Positions 15,739 through 24,005 of a stretch of DNA of 39,653 nt are shown piece by piece. The first letter of the stretch is position 1, and each line of letters opens with the position of its first letter. Both the position numbers and the translations under genes were made by a program. A model generated the notes under the pieces. The model searched no databases. It saw nothing but the letters and a program-made list of their open reading frames with translations, and had not been told where the DNA came from. The stretch comes from Balneolales bacterium (lineage in GTDB: Bacteria > Bacteroidota > Rhodothermia > Balneolales > Natronogracilivirgulaceae), in assembly GCA_007132975.1 (NCBI GenBank), contig SLNO01000080.1, positions 1-39,653 of the forward strand. The letters are read 5' to 3'.

Positions 15739-17250
15739 TTAAAAACGGACTTGCATGGCAAGTCCCGAAATGCTGTTGATTTGCCATTGGGGTGATTCCT
15801 CGTCACTGCGGAACAATCGCAGTGCACCCGAAACGCGCAAGTAGCCAAGATCCAGTCCGGCACCTGCACCAATTGCCGCATACCCCCCAGGATTCAGCTG
15901 GACACTTCCAGTTAAGGGAATGATGTCCAGCAAACGGACTTCGGAAGCAAGGGACAACCGCCAGCCGTCAGTGCGAAAATCAGGCGAATTGAACCGGTAG
16001 TTAAGGTCGATCATGGATGCAAACCAGCGGTATTGCAGTGCTGCTCCGGTATGCAGCTCGGTTGGCAGCTGGATGGTGAACGGTGAGTCACCGGTTCGGT
16101 CGAGATTATCAAGGACAGTGCTTTCCTGACTGTTTTCATGCAGATATTGAAGGAATTCACCAGGCTTGCCATCGAAGCGGGCCGAATTCTCACTGATCTG
16201 GGATTGGGGGCGGGTTACTGTCCTGGTCTGCCATTCACCAGGGTTTCTTCCATACCGGATGGCTCCAAGGTCAGTAAGCGCAATGCTGAACCTCAGGGAC
16301 TTTCTGAGCGGTTCTGAACTGTGTGGAGACAGAGAAGTGTCATCTCCAAGCGGGATTATGTAGGTGAGACCGGCATCGAGGCCGATGCCATAACCGCTTG
16401 TGTTCATGTTTGAAGAGGAGCCAAGGTGATTTCTGGATGCCTGCGCAGGATCGTTTGAGAACAGCAGGTCTTCCAGATATGCGTTCATGTTCCCGGCTGC
16501 CTGAACTTCCATGGATTCGGTGTTAAGCCAGATGTCACCATCAGGCCGGTATTCGGAACGGTACCGTATCTGAGAGTACATTCCACCCAAGAGCAACTTG
16601 GGTGCCAGGCCTATGTAGAGTGTATTCAGCCCGGAATGCCACTGGTTCACCATGGTCACTTCCCGGGCAAATGCTACGGAGATTTCATGATAAACCTGAT
16701 AGTTATCATTCATGTAACGCAGAAAAGTGGCCTCGGTATCCTCTCCCTCAAGTGCATTTTCATACCAGTTGCGGTTCATCTCAAAGGAACTGATCCCGCG
16801 TGACCGAAAGGCCAGTGAATAGGCACTGTTTTTGCCGGTCCAGGTATATCCAACCGGGATTATTTCGTACGCCTGTGTCTGGTGAAAGCGATCGGATCCA
16901 AAGAACATACGTTCACGGTCGGCAGGATCAAGCTCGGCAACCGATTCAAGATCTTCGGGGATGAAGTACGGCAGCAATTCGTCATAAAGTGCAAAAGGGT
17001 TTCGCAGGGCCGCACCTGTGCTGTAGTAAAAGCCGCCTGCCCCGGCAGCCACCTGATGTCTTCGCTGATCCTGGCGGGTCATCAGGTTCGCCGGATTGTT
17101 GAAGTGTGCGGACAGCCCCGTACTAAAGGCCGTACCTCCGCCAAGGGCTGTCTGGCCTGGCGTGGCGACTGTCTGGGCTTGTAACAGGCATGAAGCCGGA
17201 AATGCCGCAGCAATCAGGAAAAGCGATAGCGTAATAACCCTGATAAACAT
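15739..17250 (-). CDS. DUF5723-like outer-membrane protein
   Basis: With ATG at 17250 the protein has 503 aa and begins with a textbook signal peptide (FIRVITLSLFLIAAAFPASCLLQAQ, cleavage near residue 26). Upstream in-frame starts at 17295 and 17367 would put about 15 or 39 residues before it and are less likely. The mature N-terminus (GQTALGGGTAFSTGLSAHF then NNPANL) resembles the start of PorV/FadL-like and DUF5723 barrels in the Bacteroidota group. The rest alternates polar and hydrophobic residues, rich in Tyr, Gly and Asn, and ends in QVRF, a C-terminal aromatic typical of barrels. Function is unknown. A good Bacteroidota-type promoter lies at 17311-17341. A DUF5723 label is by resemblance only. 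Confidence 0.72.
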   Translation of the reverse strand: MFIRVITLSLFLIAAAFPASCLLQAQTVATPGQTALGGGTAFSTGLSAHFNNPANLMTRQDQRRHQVAAGAGGFYYSTGAALRNPFALYDELLPYFIPEDLESVAELDPADRERMFFGSDRFHQTQAYEIIPVGYTWTGKNSAYSLAFRSRGISSFEMNRNWYENALEGEDTEATFLRYMNDNYQVYHEISVAFAREVTMVNQWHSGLNTLYIGLAPKLLLGGMYSQIRYRSEYRPDGDIWLNTESMEVQAAGNMNAYLEDLLFSNDPAQASRNHLGSSSNMNTSGYGIGLDAGLTYIIPLGDDTSLSPHSSEPLRKSLRFSIALTDLGAIRYGRNPGEWQTRTVTRPQSQISENSARFDGKPGEFLQYLHENSQESTVLDNLDRTGDSPFTIQLPTELHTGAALQYRWFASMIDLNYRFNSPDFRTDGWRLSLASEVRLLDIIPLTGSVQLNPGGYAAIGAGAGLDLGYLRVSGALRLFRSDEESPQWQINSISGLAMQVRF

Positions 17251-17310
17251 GATTGTATGGTTCCCGGAAAACCTGGAAGTACCGTTGTAATTCATGCACG
17301 TAAATGTGTC

Positions 17311-17341
17311 AAAAGGTACAATAAAAAATGGACCCAACCAA
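17311..17341 (-). promoter_or_regulatory. Bacteroidota-type promoter of the DUF5723-like gene
   Basis: On the minus strand TTG (complement of 17339-17341), a 20-nt spacer and TACCTTTT (complement of 17311-17318) match the Bacteroidota pattern with one deviation in the -7 box. Transcription would begin near 17304, about 55 nt before the ATG at 17250, supporting that start. Confidence 0.5.
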
Positions 17342-17490
17342 TGCATTGAAGCTGACTGACAGGACAAACGTTTCTTACTGGATAAAAGGTATGCACTTGT
17401 GTAATATGAAACGAAGGGATCATGACGGTTGGTGTACGGATATTACACCGGAAACCGGTCAGACTGATCCCGGTTATCAGGAACAAATCC

Positions 17491-17496
17491 GGAGGA
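17491..17496 (+). promoter_or_regulatory. Strong Shine-Dalgarno site of the M50 protease
   Basis: GGAGGA ends 7 nt before ATG 17504. This decides the start over an out-of-frame ATG at 17497. Such canonical sites are rare elsewhere in the window. Confidence 0.8.
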
Positions 17497-17503
17497 ATGA
17501 GCA

Positions 17504-18628
17504 ATGCAACGTCAGGGATTGACACTAGGCGCCTACAAAGGCATAAGGATCGGCCTTGATTACAGCTGGTTCATTATGTTCGTTCTTGTGGTGTTTATGC
17601 TGGCCAGATACTTCTTCCCCCAGAACTATGAGGGGATGCCGGCCCTGGAGGCGTGGATTCTAAGCGTACTGGGCGCATTGCTATTCTTTGTATCCATACT
17701 TCTGCATGAGTTCGCGCATGCCCTTGCCGCGAGAAAAAGAAACGTGGAAATTTCCGAGATCATCCTGTTCATCTTCGGTGGCTTGGCAAGAATGAAAAAA
17801 GAGCCGGAGCGTGCCAGTGACGAGTTTGTTATAGCGGGAGCCGGCCCTTTATGCAGTTTACTTTTGGGGGGCATTTTCCTTGGGCTGTCATTCATCCTTG
17901 AGCCAGTGCTCAGAGAGGGGCTGCACGGTGTGCTGTGGTATGTGGGCTATGTCAATATCCTGCTAGTGCTGTTCAACCTGGTACCCGGATTTCCACTTGA
18001 TGGTGGACGGATGCTTCGGGCCGCCCTTTGGCATTATTCAGGGAACCTGCGCAAATCCACCCGGATTGTCAGCAGTATGGGGCAGATATTCGCCTTTGTG
18101 CTGATGTTCACGGGGGTTCTGGTCATTTTTGGCGGAGGGCTCATCGTTGGTGTGGTATGGATATTTGTGGGGATGTTCCTCCTGCAGTCGGCAAAAAGCG
18201 GTTATTACATGGTTGCCATGAGGGAGGGGCTTTCAGGCATTCCAGTGCAGAAGATCATGACCACCAACCCATCCACGGTACATCCTGACGTCAGCTTGCG
18301 GAACCTTGTCAACGAATACTTTTTCAAAAACCGTTTCTCCTGTTTTCCGGTGATGAGGAGGGGTGAGTTTGTCGGCCTCGTGGAGATCAACCAGGTGAAG
18401 TCGGTGGAACGTGATAAGTGGGAGTTCACGCGCGTTTCTGACATTATGACGCCGCGCGAGGAGCTTGGCACCGTAAGTCCAGACACCGATGCCTATGATG
18501 TGCTCATGCAGATGATCGATGCGGGCAGGGGACGGCTTCCGGTCCTGGAAAACGACGAGCTGGTCGGGATTATATCCAGGAAAGACATCTTACAGTTTGT
18601 GGAATTCCGGGAGGCGCTCGGAACGTGA
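17504..18628 (+). CDS. M50 site-2-type zinc metalloprotease with CBS pair
   Basis: This 374-aa protein is an intramembrane zinc protease of the SpoIVFB-like M50B group. Several transmembrane segments fill residues 20-230. The zinc site is HEFAH at 68-72, with the third ligand Asp166 in NLVPGFPLDGG (158-168). The cytoplasmic C-terminus holds two CBS motifs (about 247-300 and 313-370) that in relatives bind adenine nucleotides and regulate activity. It may cleave a membrane-bound regulator; an anti-sigma factor is a typical substrate, but none is adjacent. It has its own strong ribosome site and stands between divergent and convergent neighbours. Family is certain, substrate unknown. Confidence 0.95.
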   Translation: MQRQGLTLGAYKGIRIGLDYSWFIMFVLVVFMLARYFFPQNYEGMPALEAWILSVLGALLFFVSILLHEFAHALAARKRNVEISEIILFIFGGLARMKKEPERASDEFVIAGAGPLCSLLLGGIFLGLSFILEPVLREGLHGVLWYVGYVNILLVLFNLVPGFPLDGGRMLRAALWHYSGNLRKSTRIVSSMGQIFAFVLMFTGVLVIFGGGLIVGVVWIFVGMFLLQSAKSGYYMVAMREGLSGIPVQKIMTTNPSTVHPDVSLRNLVNEYFFKNRFSCFPVMRRGEFVGLVEINQVKSVERDKWEFTRVSDIMTPREELGTVSPDTDAYDVLMQMIDAGRGRLPVLENDELVGIISRKDILQFVEFREALGT

Positions 18629-18686
18629 ACAAGCCCTCAGAAGCACTTTTTTACCCTAGGGGCGTATGAAGGGGCCCCGGAAGGAT

Positions 18687-21080
18687 TCACCCGATCACAG
18701 TCAGCTTAGCGAGCCGGGCCACCAGTTTCTTTTGGCCAACATTTTTGAAAAAGACTGTAAGTCGGGCATTTTCACCTGTCCCTTCGCACTGCATTATTTT
18801 ACCGGCGCCAAATTTCGGGTGGATAACGGCCATGCCGGGACTCCAGGTGCCGCCCCCAGCATCGGAGTCGTATTCAATGGTCATCCCGCTTCCGGTACCA
18901 CTCCCGGACCCACCGGATGATCCATGCGGCCTGTCACCGGAAAGAGACCCGGAGCGGTGCGCGCTATCGCTTCCTCCATGGCTATCCAACCGGTCGCCCG
19001 AACTATCGCGGCCCCGTGATGGCGATCGGTCACTCGGGTCGTCGTAGGATATGTACGTTCCGCCGTATCTTCGCTGTCTACCGCTGCCCTGGCGTATGGT
19101 GGCACCTGTTTCGGTTCGAACCACCGAGGAGTCCACCTCGTCCAGGAAACGCGACCGGCGCATTTCAACCTGGTCCCCGAAGCGGAACCTGTTTTTGGCA
19201 TGGCTGAAAAAGAGATGTTTTTCTGCTCGGGTGATGGCCACGTAAAAAAGCCGCCGCTCTTCTTCGATGTCCACATCCTCCCCGCTTCTTCCCCCGATCG
19301 GGAAGAGCTCCTCTTCAAGACCGGCGATGAAAACGATGGGGAATTCAAGGCCTTTGGATCCGTGGACGGTCATGAGGGTGACTGCCGGCTCGTTGGAATC
19401 GTGGGCGTCCAGATCGGTCACGAGGCTGATTTCCTGCAGGAATGTGCTCAGGGATGGCTGATTGCTGCTTTTCTCGAAGTAGGAGATGGCGTTGACGAGT
19501 TCCATCACGTTCTGGCGGCGCATCAGCGACTCGTGGGAGTGTTCTTCGATGAACTGACGCACGTAACCGGACTCATCCAGCAGGTAACGGACGGTGTCGG
19601 TGATGCCGAGCTCGGGCAGTTTAGTGCGGGTCCGCTCCAGCAGGTCCACGAACTCACGGATCCTGGGGATAGCCGGCTTGTAGATACCGGAAGACTCCAC
19701 GTTGCAGATTATGTCCCAGAGTGATTTGTCCTGGTCGCGCGCAATTCCCAGCAGAATGGCAATTGTTTTTTCGCCGACGCCGCGGGCAGGCTCGTTGATG
19801 ACGCGCAGCACCGATTCATCATCGTGCGGGTTCACCAGCAGCCGCAGGTAGGCGGTGACGTCTTTGATCTCCTTTCTCTGGTAGAAGGAGATGCCACCGA
19901 CAAGCTGGTAGGGGATGCCCAGACGGCGGAAGGCGTCCTCCAGCACCCGGCTCTGGTAGTTGGTGCGGTAGAGCACGGCAAAGTCGCGGTAGGTGAGGTT
20001 CAGGCGCAGCTTGCGGTCCTCAATGGTGCGGGCGATGCGGTTGGCCTCGTCGCGCTCGTCGTAATTCTCAAGGACGGTGATGATCTCGCCCTGGTCGTTG
20101 TCGGTCCACAGTTTCTTCTCAAGCCGGGCCTTGTTGTTGCGGATGACCGAGTCGGCGCATTTGAGGATGGCCTTGGTGGAGCGGTAATTCTGTTCCAGCG
20201 GGATCTGTGTGGCCTCGGGGTAATCCTCGCGGAAGTTGAGGATGTTGGTGATGTCGGCGCCGCGGAAGGAGTAAATGCTCTGGGAGTCGTCGCCCACCAC
20301 GCAGATGTTCTTGTGGCCGGCCGCCAGCAGCTTTGTGGCCCGGTACTGCGCGTGGTTGGTATCCTGGTATTCATCGATCAGGATATAGCGGAAATGCTCC
20401 TGGTATTTCTGGAGGATATCAGGGTTCTGCTCGAAAAGTTCTATGGGCTTGAGCAGCAGATCGTCGAAGTCCATTGCGTTGTTCTTCCGGCATCGCTCCA
20501 GATAGCGCGGATAAACCTGTGCGGTGATGTCATCCAGCGCGCTCTGCACAAAGCGGTCCCGAAACGCGTCGGGCGATATCATCTGGTTTTTGGCGCTGCT
20601 GATGATGTATCGCACATTCTGGGGCTTCACTTCACGGGTGTTGATATTCATTTCCTGCAGGATGGTCTTTATCACCCGGTCGCCGTCCACGGTGTCGTAA
20701 ATGGAGAAGTCGCGGGTGAAGCCGAGGTTTTCGGCCTCGATGCGCAGGATGCGTGAAAAAACGGAGTGGAACGTCCCCATCCAGAGCCGGTTGGCCTGCT
20801 CGCCGATCAGTGCGACGATGCGCTCCTGCATTTCCCGTGCAGCTTTGTTGGTGAAGGTGAGCGCAAGGATCTGGTTGGGCCAGGCTTTTTTCTGATAGAG
20901 CAGGTTGGCGATGCGGAAAGTCAGCACGCGGGTCTTGCCGCTGCCGGCGCCGGCGATGATGAGCAGGGGACCGTCTGTGTGAAGCACCGCTTCGCGCTGA
21001 CGCTCATTCACATCCTTGACAAATGGGGGGATGGACGGCCTGTTTTCCGCATCATCATTTTCCAATACAAAAGTGGGCAT
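18687..21080 (-). CDS. uvrD: UvrD/PcrA/Rep-type superfamily 1 DNA helicase
   Basis: This 797-aa protein is a 3'-5' SF1A helicase acting in excision and mismatch repair or transcription-coupled repair. Walker A AGAGSGKT is at about 43-50, motif II is DEYQDTN, and motif III is GDDSQSIYSFRGA. Motif IV is QNYRST, motif V is TVHGSKGLEFP and motif VI is VAITRAEK. Residues from about 651 to 745 form a Ser/Gly/Asp/Arg-rich low-complexity linker. The last 48 residues (HPKFGAGKI) form the small Tudor-like domain that in PcrA contacts RNA polymerase. It follows valS by 73 nt on the same strand, so co-transcription is possible. The central part (about 19500-20900) uses noticeably more G/C at third positions than neighbours. 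UvrD and PcrA names cannot be separated by sight. Confidence 0.96.
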   Translation of the reverse strand: MPTFVLENDDAENRPSIPPFVKDVNERQREAVLHTDGPLLIIAGAGSGKTRVLTFRIANLLYQKKAWPNQILALTFTNKAAREMQERIVALIGEQANRLWMGTFHSVFSRILRIEAENLGFTRDFSIYDTVDGDRVIKTILQEMNINTREVKPQNVRYIISSAKNQMISPDAFRDRFVQSALDDITAQVYPRYLERCRKNNAMDFDDLLLKPIELFEQNPDILQKYQEHFRYILIDEYQDTNHAQYRATKLLAAGHKNICVVGDDSQSIYSFRGADITNILNFREDYPEATQIPLEQNYRSTKAILKCADSVIRNNKARLEKKLWTDNDQGEIITVLENYDERDEANRIARTIEDRKLRLNLTYRDFAVLYRTNYQSRVLEDAFRRLGIPYQLVGGISFYQRKEIKDVTAYLRLLVNPHDDESVLRVINEPARGVGEKTIAILLGIARDQDKSLWDIICNVESSGIYKPAIPRIREFVDLLERTRTKLPELGITDTVRYLLDESGYVRQFIEEHSHESLMRRQNVMELVNAISYFEKSSNQPSLSTFLQEISLVTDLDAHDSNEPAVTLMTVHGSKGLEFPIVFIAGLEEELFPIGGRSGEDVDIEEERRLFYVAITRAEKHLFFSHAKNRFRFGDQVEMRRSRFLDEVDSSVVRTETGATIRQGSGRQRRYGGTYISYDDPSDRSPSRGRDSSGDRLDSHGGSDSAHRSGSLSGDRPHGSSGGSGSGTGSGMTIEYDSDAGGGTWSPGMAVIHPKFGAGKIMQCEGTGENARLTVFFKNVGQKKLVARLAKLTVIG

Positions 21081-21153
21081 AGATACAAAAAGTGCCTTGT
21101 TTACGGAAGTCTGCGCTTCTGTTTATGTCTGAGGGTTGTGCGGCTGCCTGCCG

Positions 21154-23850
21154 TTATCCTTCCAGGTCGGCCAGGATGGTCTTCATTTTCTCCAGGTTGA
21201 CCCGGGCGTCGCCCTGCTTGTTCCGTTCGTTCTGGACAACCTGGTCCGGCGCATTGGCCAGGAATTTTTCATTGGACAGTTTCTTCTCGACGGAGATCAG
21301 AAACGATTCCAGACGGGAAATTTCCTTGTGGATGCGCTCCTTTTCCTTTTCAAAGTCGATGAGCCCGGAAAGAGGCACGAAGAGCTGGTGGCCGCTGACA
21401 ACGTCGGAGGCGCTGGCTTTGGGACGTTCAGCCACCACATCCACAATGAAGCTGTTCAAGCGCAGCATTTTTTCGAAAATATCACGGTGCTCCGTGAGGA
21501 CCTGCTGCATTTCGTCTGTGGCTGGTTTTATGATGACATCCACATCCAGCTGATCCGGTACACGCATTTCCGAGCGGATATTTCGCACTGAGGAAATTAT
21601 TTGCTGGATGGTACCGAACTGCTTTTCGGAGTCAGTAGCCGAGAGTCCATCGTCATACTCCGGCCATGCACTGACGATCAGGGCACCGGATGGCTCCCGT
21701 TCGCGCAGCCGCTGCCAGATCTCCTCGGTAATGAAAGGCATGAACGGGTGGAGCAGTTTAAGAAGGGTTTCAAAATGGATGATGGCGCGCTCGGCCGTAT
21801 CGCGGTCCATGGACTTGCCGAACTCGGGTTTGATCAGCTCAAGGTACCAATCGCAGTAGTCATCCCACACCAGCGAATAGACTTTGAGCAGCGCTTCGTT
21901 GAGGCGGTAGCGGGCAAGGTCGTCGTCGACGGCCTGAATGGTCTGCTGGATGCGTGTCATCATCCAGCGGTCGTGCAGTGGCAGGGCGGCGGTCTCTTTG
22001 GAATCCCACGGCCAGTCGGCGGCGTAATCGGCATCCTGGTCAAGGTGCATGTTCAGGAAGCGGAACGCGTTCCAGAGTTTGTTGGAGAAATTGCGTCCCA
22101 TTTCGAACTTGGTGGGATCCAGCTTGATGTCCTGACCCTGCGCGCAGAGGATAATGAGGCAATAACGGACCGCATCGGCGCCGTACTGGTCTATCATCTC
22201 CAGCGGATCGATGCCGTTGTTGAGGCTTTTGCTCATCTTGCGGCCGAGCTTGTCCTTGACAATGCCGGTCATGAAAACGTCGCGGTAGGGAGCCTTGCCA
22301 GTGAAATGGAGGCCGCCCATAATCATGCGGCTAACCCAGAAAAAGAGGATATCGTAGCCGGAGACAAGTACGGAAGTAGGGTAGAAATACTCAAAATCAC
22401 GGGTTTTCTCGGGCCAACCCAGTGTGGAGAAAGGCCAGAGCCATGATGAGAACCATGTGTCGAGGACGTCGGGATCCTGGACCATGCCTTCTTCCGGCTG
22501 GTCGATGCTGACAACGTATCCGCGACCTGTATCGATGGTGCCGTCAGGTTTGGTGTAATACCATACGGGGATGCGGTGCCCCCACCAGAGCTGGCGGGAG
22601 ATGACCCAATCGCGGATGTTCTCCATCCACCGGAAAAATTCATTTTCCCATCTGCCGGGATAAAAGTGGAACTCGCCGTTGCGGCTGGCCTGCATGGCTT
22701 TATCGGCCAGCGGCTTCATTTTTACGAACCACTGGTCCGAAAGCAGCGGTTCGATCACCGCCTTGCTGCGGCTTGAGATGCCGATCTGATTAACATAGTC
22801 TTCCACCTTGACGAGCAGGCCCTCTTCGTCCAGGTCGTTGACGATAGCCTCGCGGGCGACGAACCGGTCCATACCGTTGTACCTGCCCGAAGCTTCGTTC
22901 AGCGTGCCGTCCTTGTTGATGATGTTAAGGGTGGGGAGGGAGTGGCGGCGACCGATCTCGAAGTCGTTTTCGTCATGGGCGGGCGTGACCTTCAGTGCAC
23001 CGGTGCCGTAGTCCATTTTGACGTAATCATCGGCAATGATGGGCACCTTGCGTCCGGTAGTCGGGACAACGGCGTGTCCGCCTACCAGCTTGAGGTACCG
23101 TTCATCTTCGGGATGTACGCTGACGGCTGTGTCGGCGGGAATGGTTTCGGGTCGCGTCGTTGCGATCGTGATGTGCGTCAGGCCGGAGCGTGCCGCTGTC
23201 TCCTCGTCCAAGGGATAGGATACGTGCCACATATGTCCCTTGCGCTCAACATGTTCCACCTCTTCATCTGAGATAGCTGTCATGTCCACCGGACACCAGT
23301 TCACAAGATAGTAGCCCTTGTAGATCAGGCCCTCATCGTGCAGGCGAATGAAAGTTTCCTGAACTGCGCGGGAGAGTCCATCATCCATGGTGAACCGCTC
23401 CCGGCTCCAGTCACAGCTGACCCCGAGTTTGCTGTACTGGCGGGTGATGATCTCACCGTATTTCTCCTTCCAATCCCACACTTTCTGGACGAAGGCTTCG
23501 CGGCCGATATCGTGGCGGGTTTTCTTTTCTGCTTTTTTGAGCTCGCGCTCCACCACGTTCTGCGTGGCGATGCCGGCGTGGTCGGTACCAGGCAGCCAGA
23601 GCGCCTCATAACCCTGCATGCGCTTCAGTCGAGTGAGCATGTCCTGGACGGCTCCCTGAAGCGCGTGCCCCATGTGCAGTGCTCCCGTGACATTGGGAGG
23701 GGGCATCATGATGGTGAAAGGTTCCTTTCCGGAATTGGTTTTGGCCTCAAACATCCCGTTTTTCATCCAGTAATCGTACCAATGGTCTTCAATGGCTTTG
23801 GGATCATACTGCTTTGGGATCTCTTTCTCTTTCAGGTTTCCGCTGGACAT
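21154..23850 (-). CDS. valS: Valine-tRNA ligase
   Basis: This 898-aa class I synthetase charges tRNA-Val and edits mischarged threonine. The HIGH motif appears as HMGH at 59-62 in PPPNVTGALHMGHAL, and the KMSKS motif is intact near 538-542 in GRKMSKSLNNG. The CP1 editing insertion lies between them. The anticodon-binding domain and the C-terminal coiled coil that clasps tRNA (last 65 residues, Glu/Lys-rich) are present, so it is complete. ATG at 23850 is 44 nt downstream of an ATTATAAT sequence that may be its -10. uvrD follows on the same strand. Confidence 0.98.
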   Translation of the reverse strand: MSSGNLKEKEIPKQYDPKAIEDHWYDYWMKNGMFEAKTNSGKEPFTIMMPPPNVTGALHMGHALQGAVQDMLTRLKRMQGYEALWLPGTDHAGIATQNVVERELKKAEKKTRHDIGREAFVQKVWDWKEKYGEIITRQYSKLGVSCDWSRERFTMDDGLSRAVQETFIRLHDEGLIYKGYYLVNWCPVDMTAISDEEVEHVERKGHMWHVSYPLDEETAARSGLTHITIATTRPETIPADTAVSVHPEDERYLKLVGGHAVVPTTGRKVPIIADDYVKMDYGTGALKVTPAHDENDFEIGRRHSLPTLNIINKDGTLNEASGRYNGMDRFVAREAIVNDLDEEGLLVKVEDYVNQIGISSRSKAVIEPLLSDQWFVKMKPLADKAMQASRNGEFHFYPGRWENEFFRWMENIRDWVISRQLWWGHRIPVWYYTKPDGTIDTGRGYVVSIDQPEEGMVQDPDVLDTWFSSWLWPFSTLGWPEKTRDFEYFYPTSVLVSGYDILFFWVSRMIMGGLHFTGKAPYRDVFMTGIVKDKLGRKMSKSLNNGIDPLEMIDQYGADAVRYCLIILCAQGQDIKLDPTKFEMGRNFSNKLWNAFRFLNMHLDQDADYAADWPWDSKETAALPLHDRWMMTRIQQTIQAVDDDLARYRLNEALLKVYSLVWDDYCDWYLELIKPEFGKSMDRDTAERAIIHFETLLKLLHPFMPFITEEIWQRLREREPSGALIVSAWPEYDDGLSATDSEKQFGTIQQIISSVRNIRSEMRVPDQLDVDVIIKPATDEMQQVLTEHRDIFEKMLRLNSFIVDVVAERPKASASDVVSGHQLFVPLSGLIDFEKEKERIHKEISRLESFLISVEKKLSNEKFLANAPDQVVQNERNKQGDARVNLEKMKTILADLEG

Positions 23851-24005
23851 AAATTTCTTACGCTGAGATATTTGTTACGTTGAGACTGCGAGTATTATAA
23901 TTTCAGTAGATAGAAAAGTAATTTCGTGGAAGCTGCTTCACGTGCATAGGTGAACCGATTGTCCCTTAAGGCCGTTAAGCGGCAATACTGTGAAAGTTAT
24001 CAGAG
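23851..24005. other. Intergenic region before valS with a -10 candidate and degenerate parS-like site
   Basis: These 155 nt lie between rsmB and valS, both on the minus strand. ATTATAAT at 23894-23901 contains a TATAAT -10 for valS without a clear -35. TGCTTCACGTGCATAG at 23934-23949 matches 11 of 16 positions of consensus parS, with the left half nearly intact and the right half not. No terminator for rsmB is visible. Confidence 0.35.

Larger units (their letters stand above)
17251..17503. other. Divergent promoter region with a doubtful 64-codon frame
   Basis: This region separates the DUF5723-like gene from the divergent M50 protease gene. It holds the promoter at 17311-17341 and the Shine-Dalgarno site of the protease. 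An ATG-started frame of 64 codons (17328-17522, plus strand) overlaps the protease start by 19 nt. Its sequence resembles no family I know, so it is not called a gene. Confidence 0.4.

Noticed and set aside
17328..17522. 64-codon frame with ATG between the DUF5723-like and M50 genes
   Set aside because: It overlaps the protease start and its ribosome site, covers the divergent promoter and has no family resemblance.
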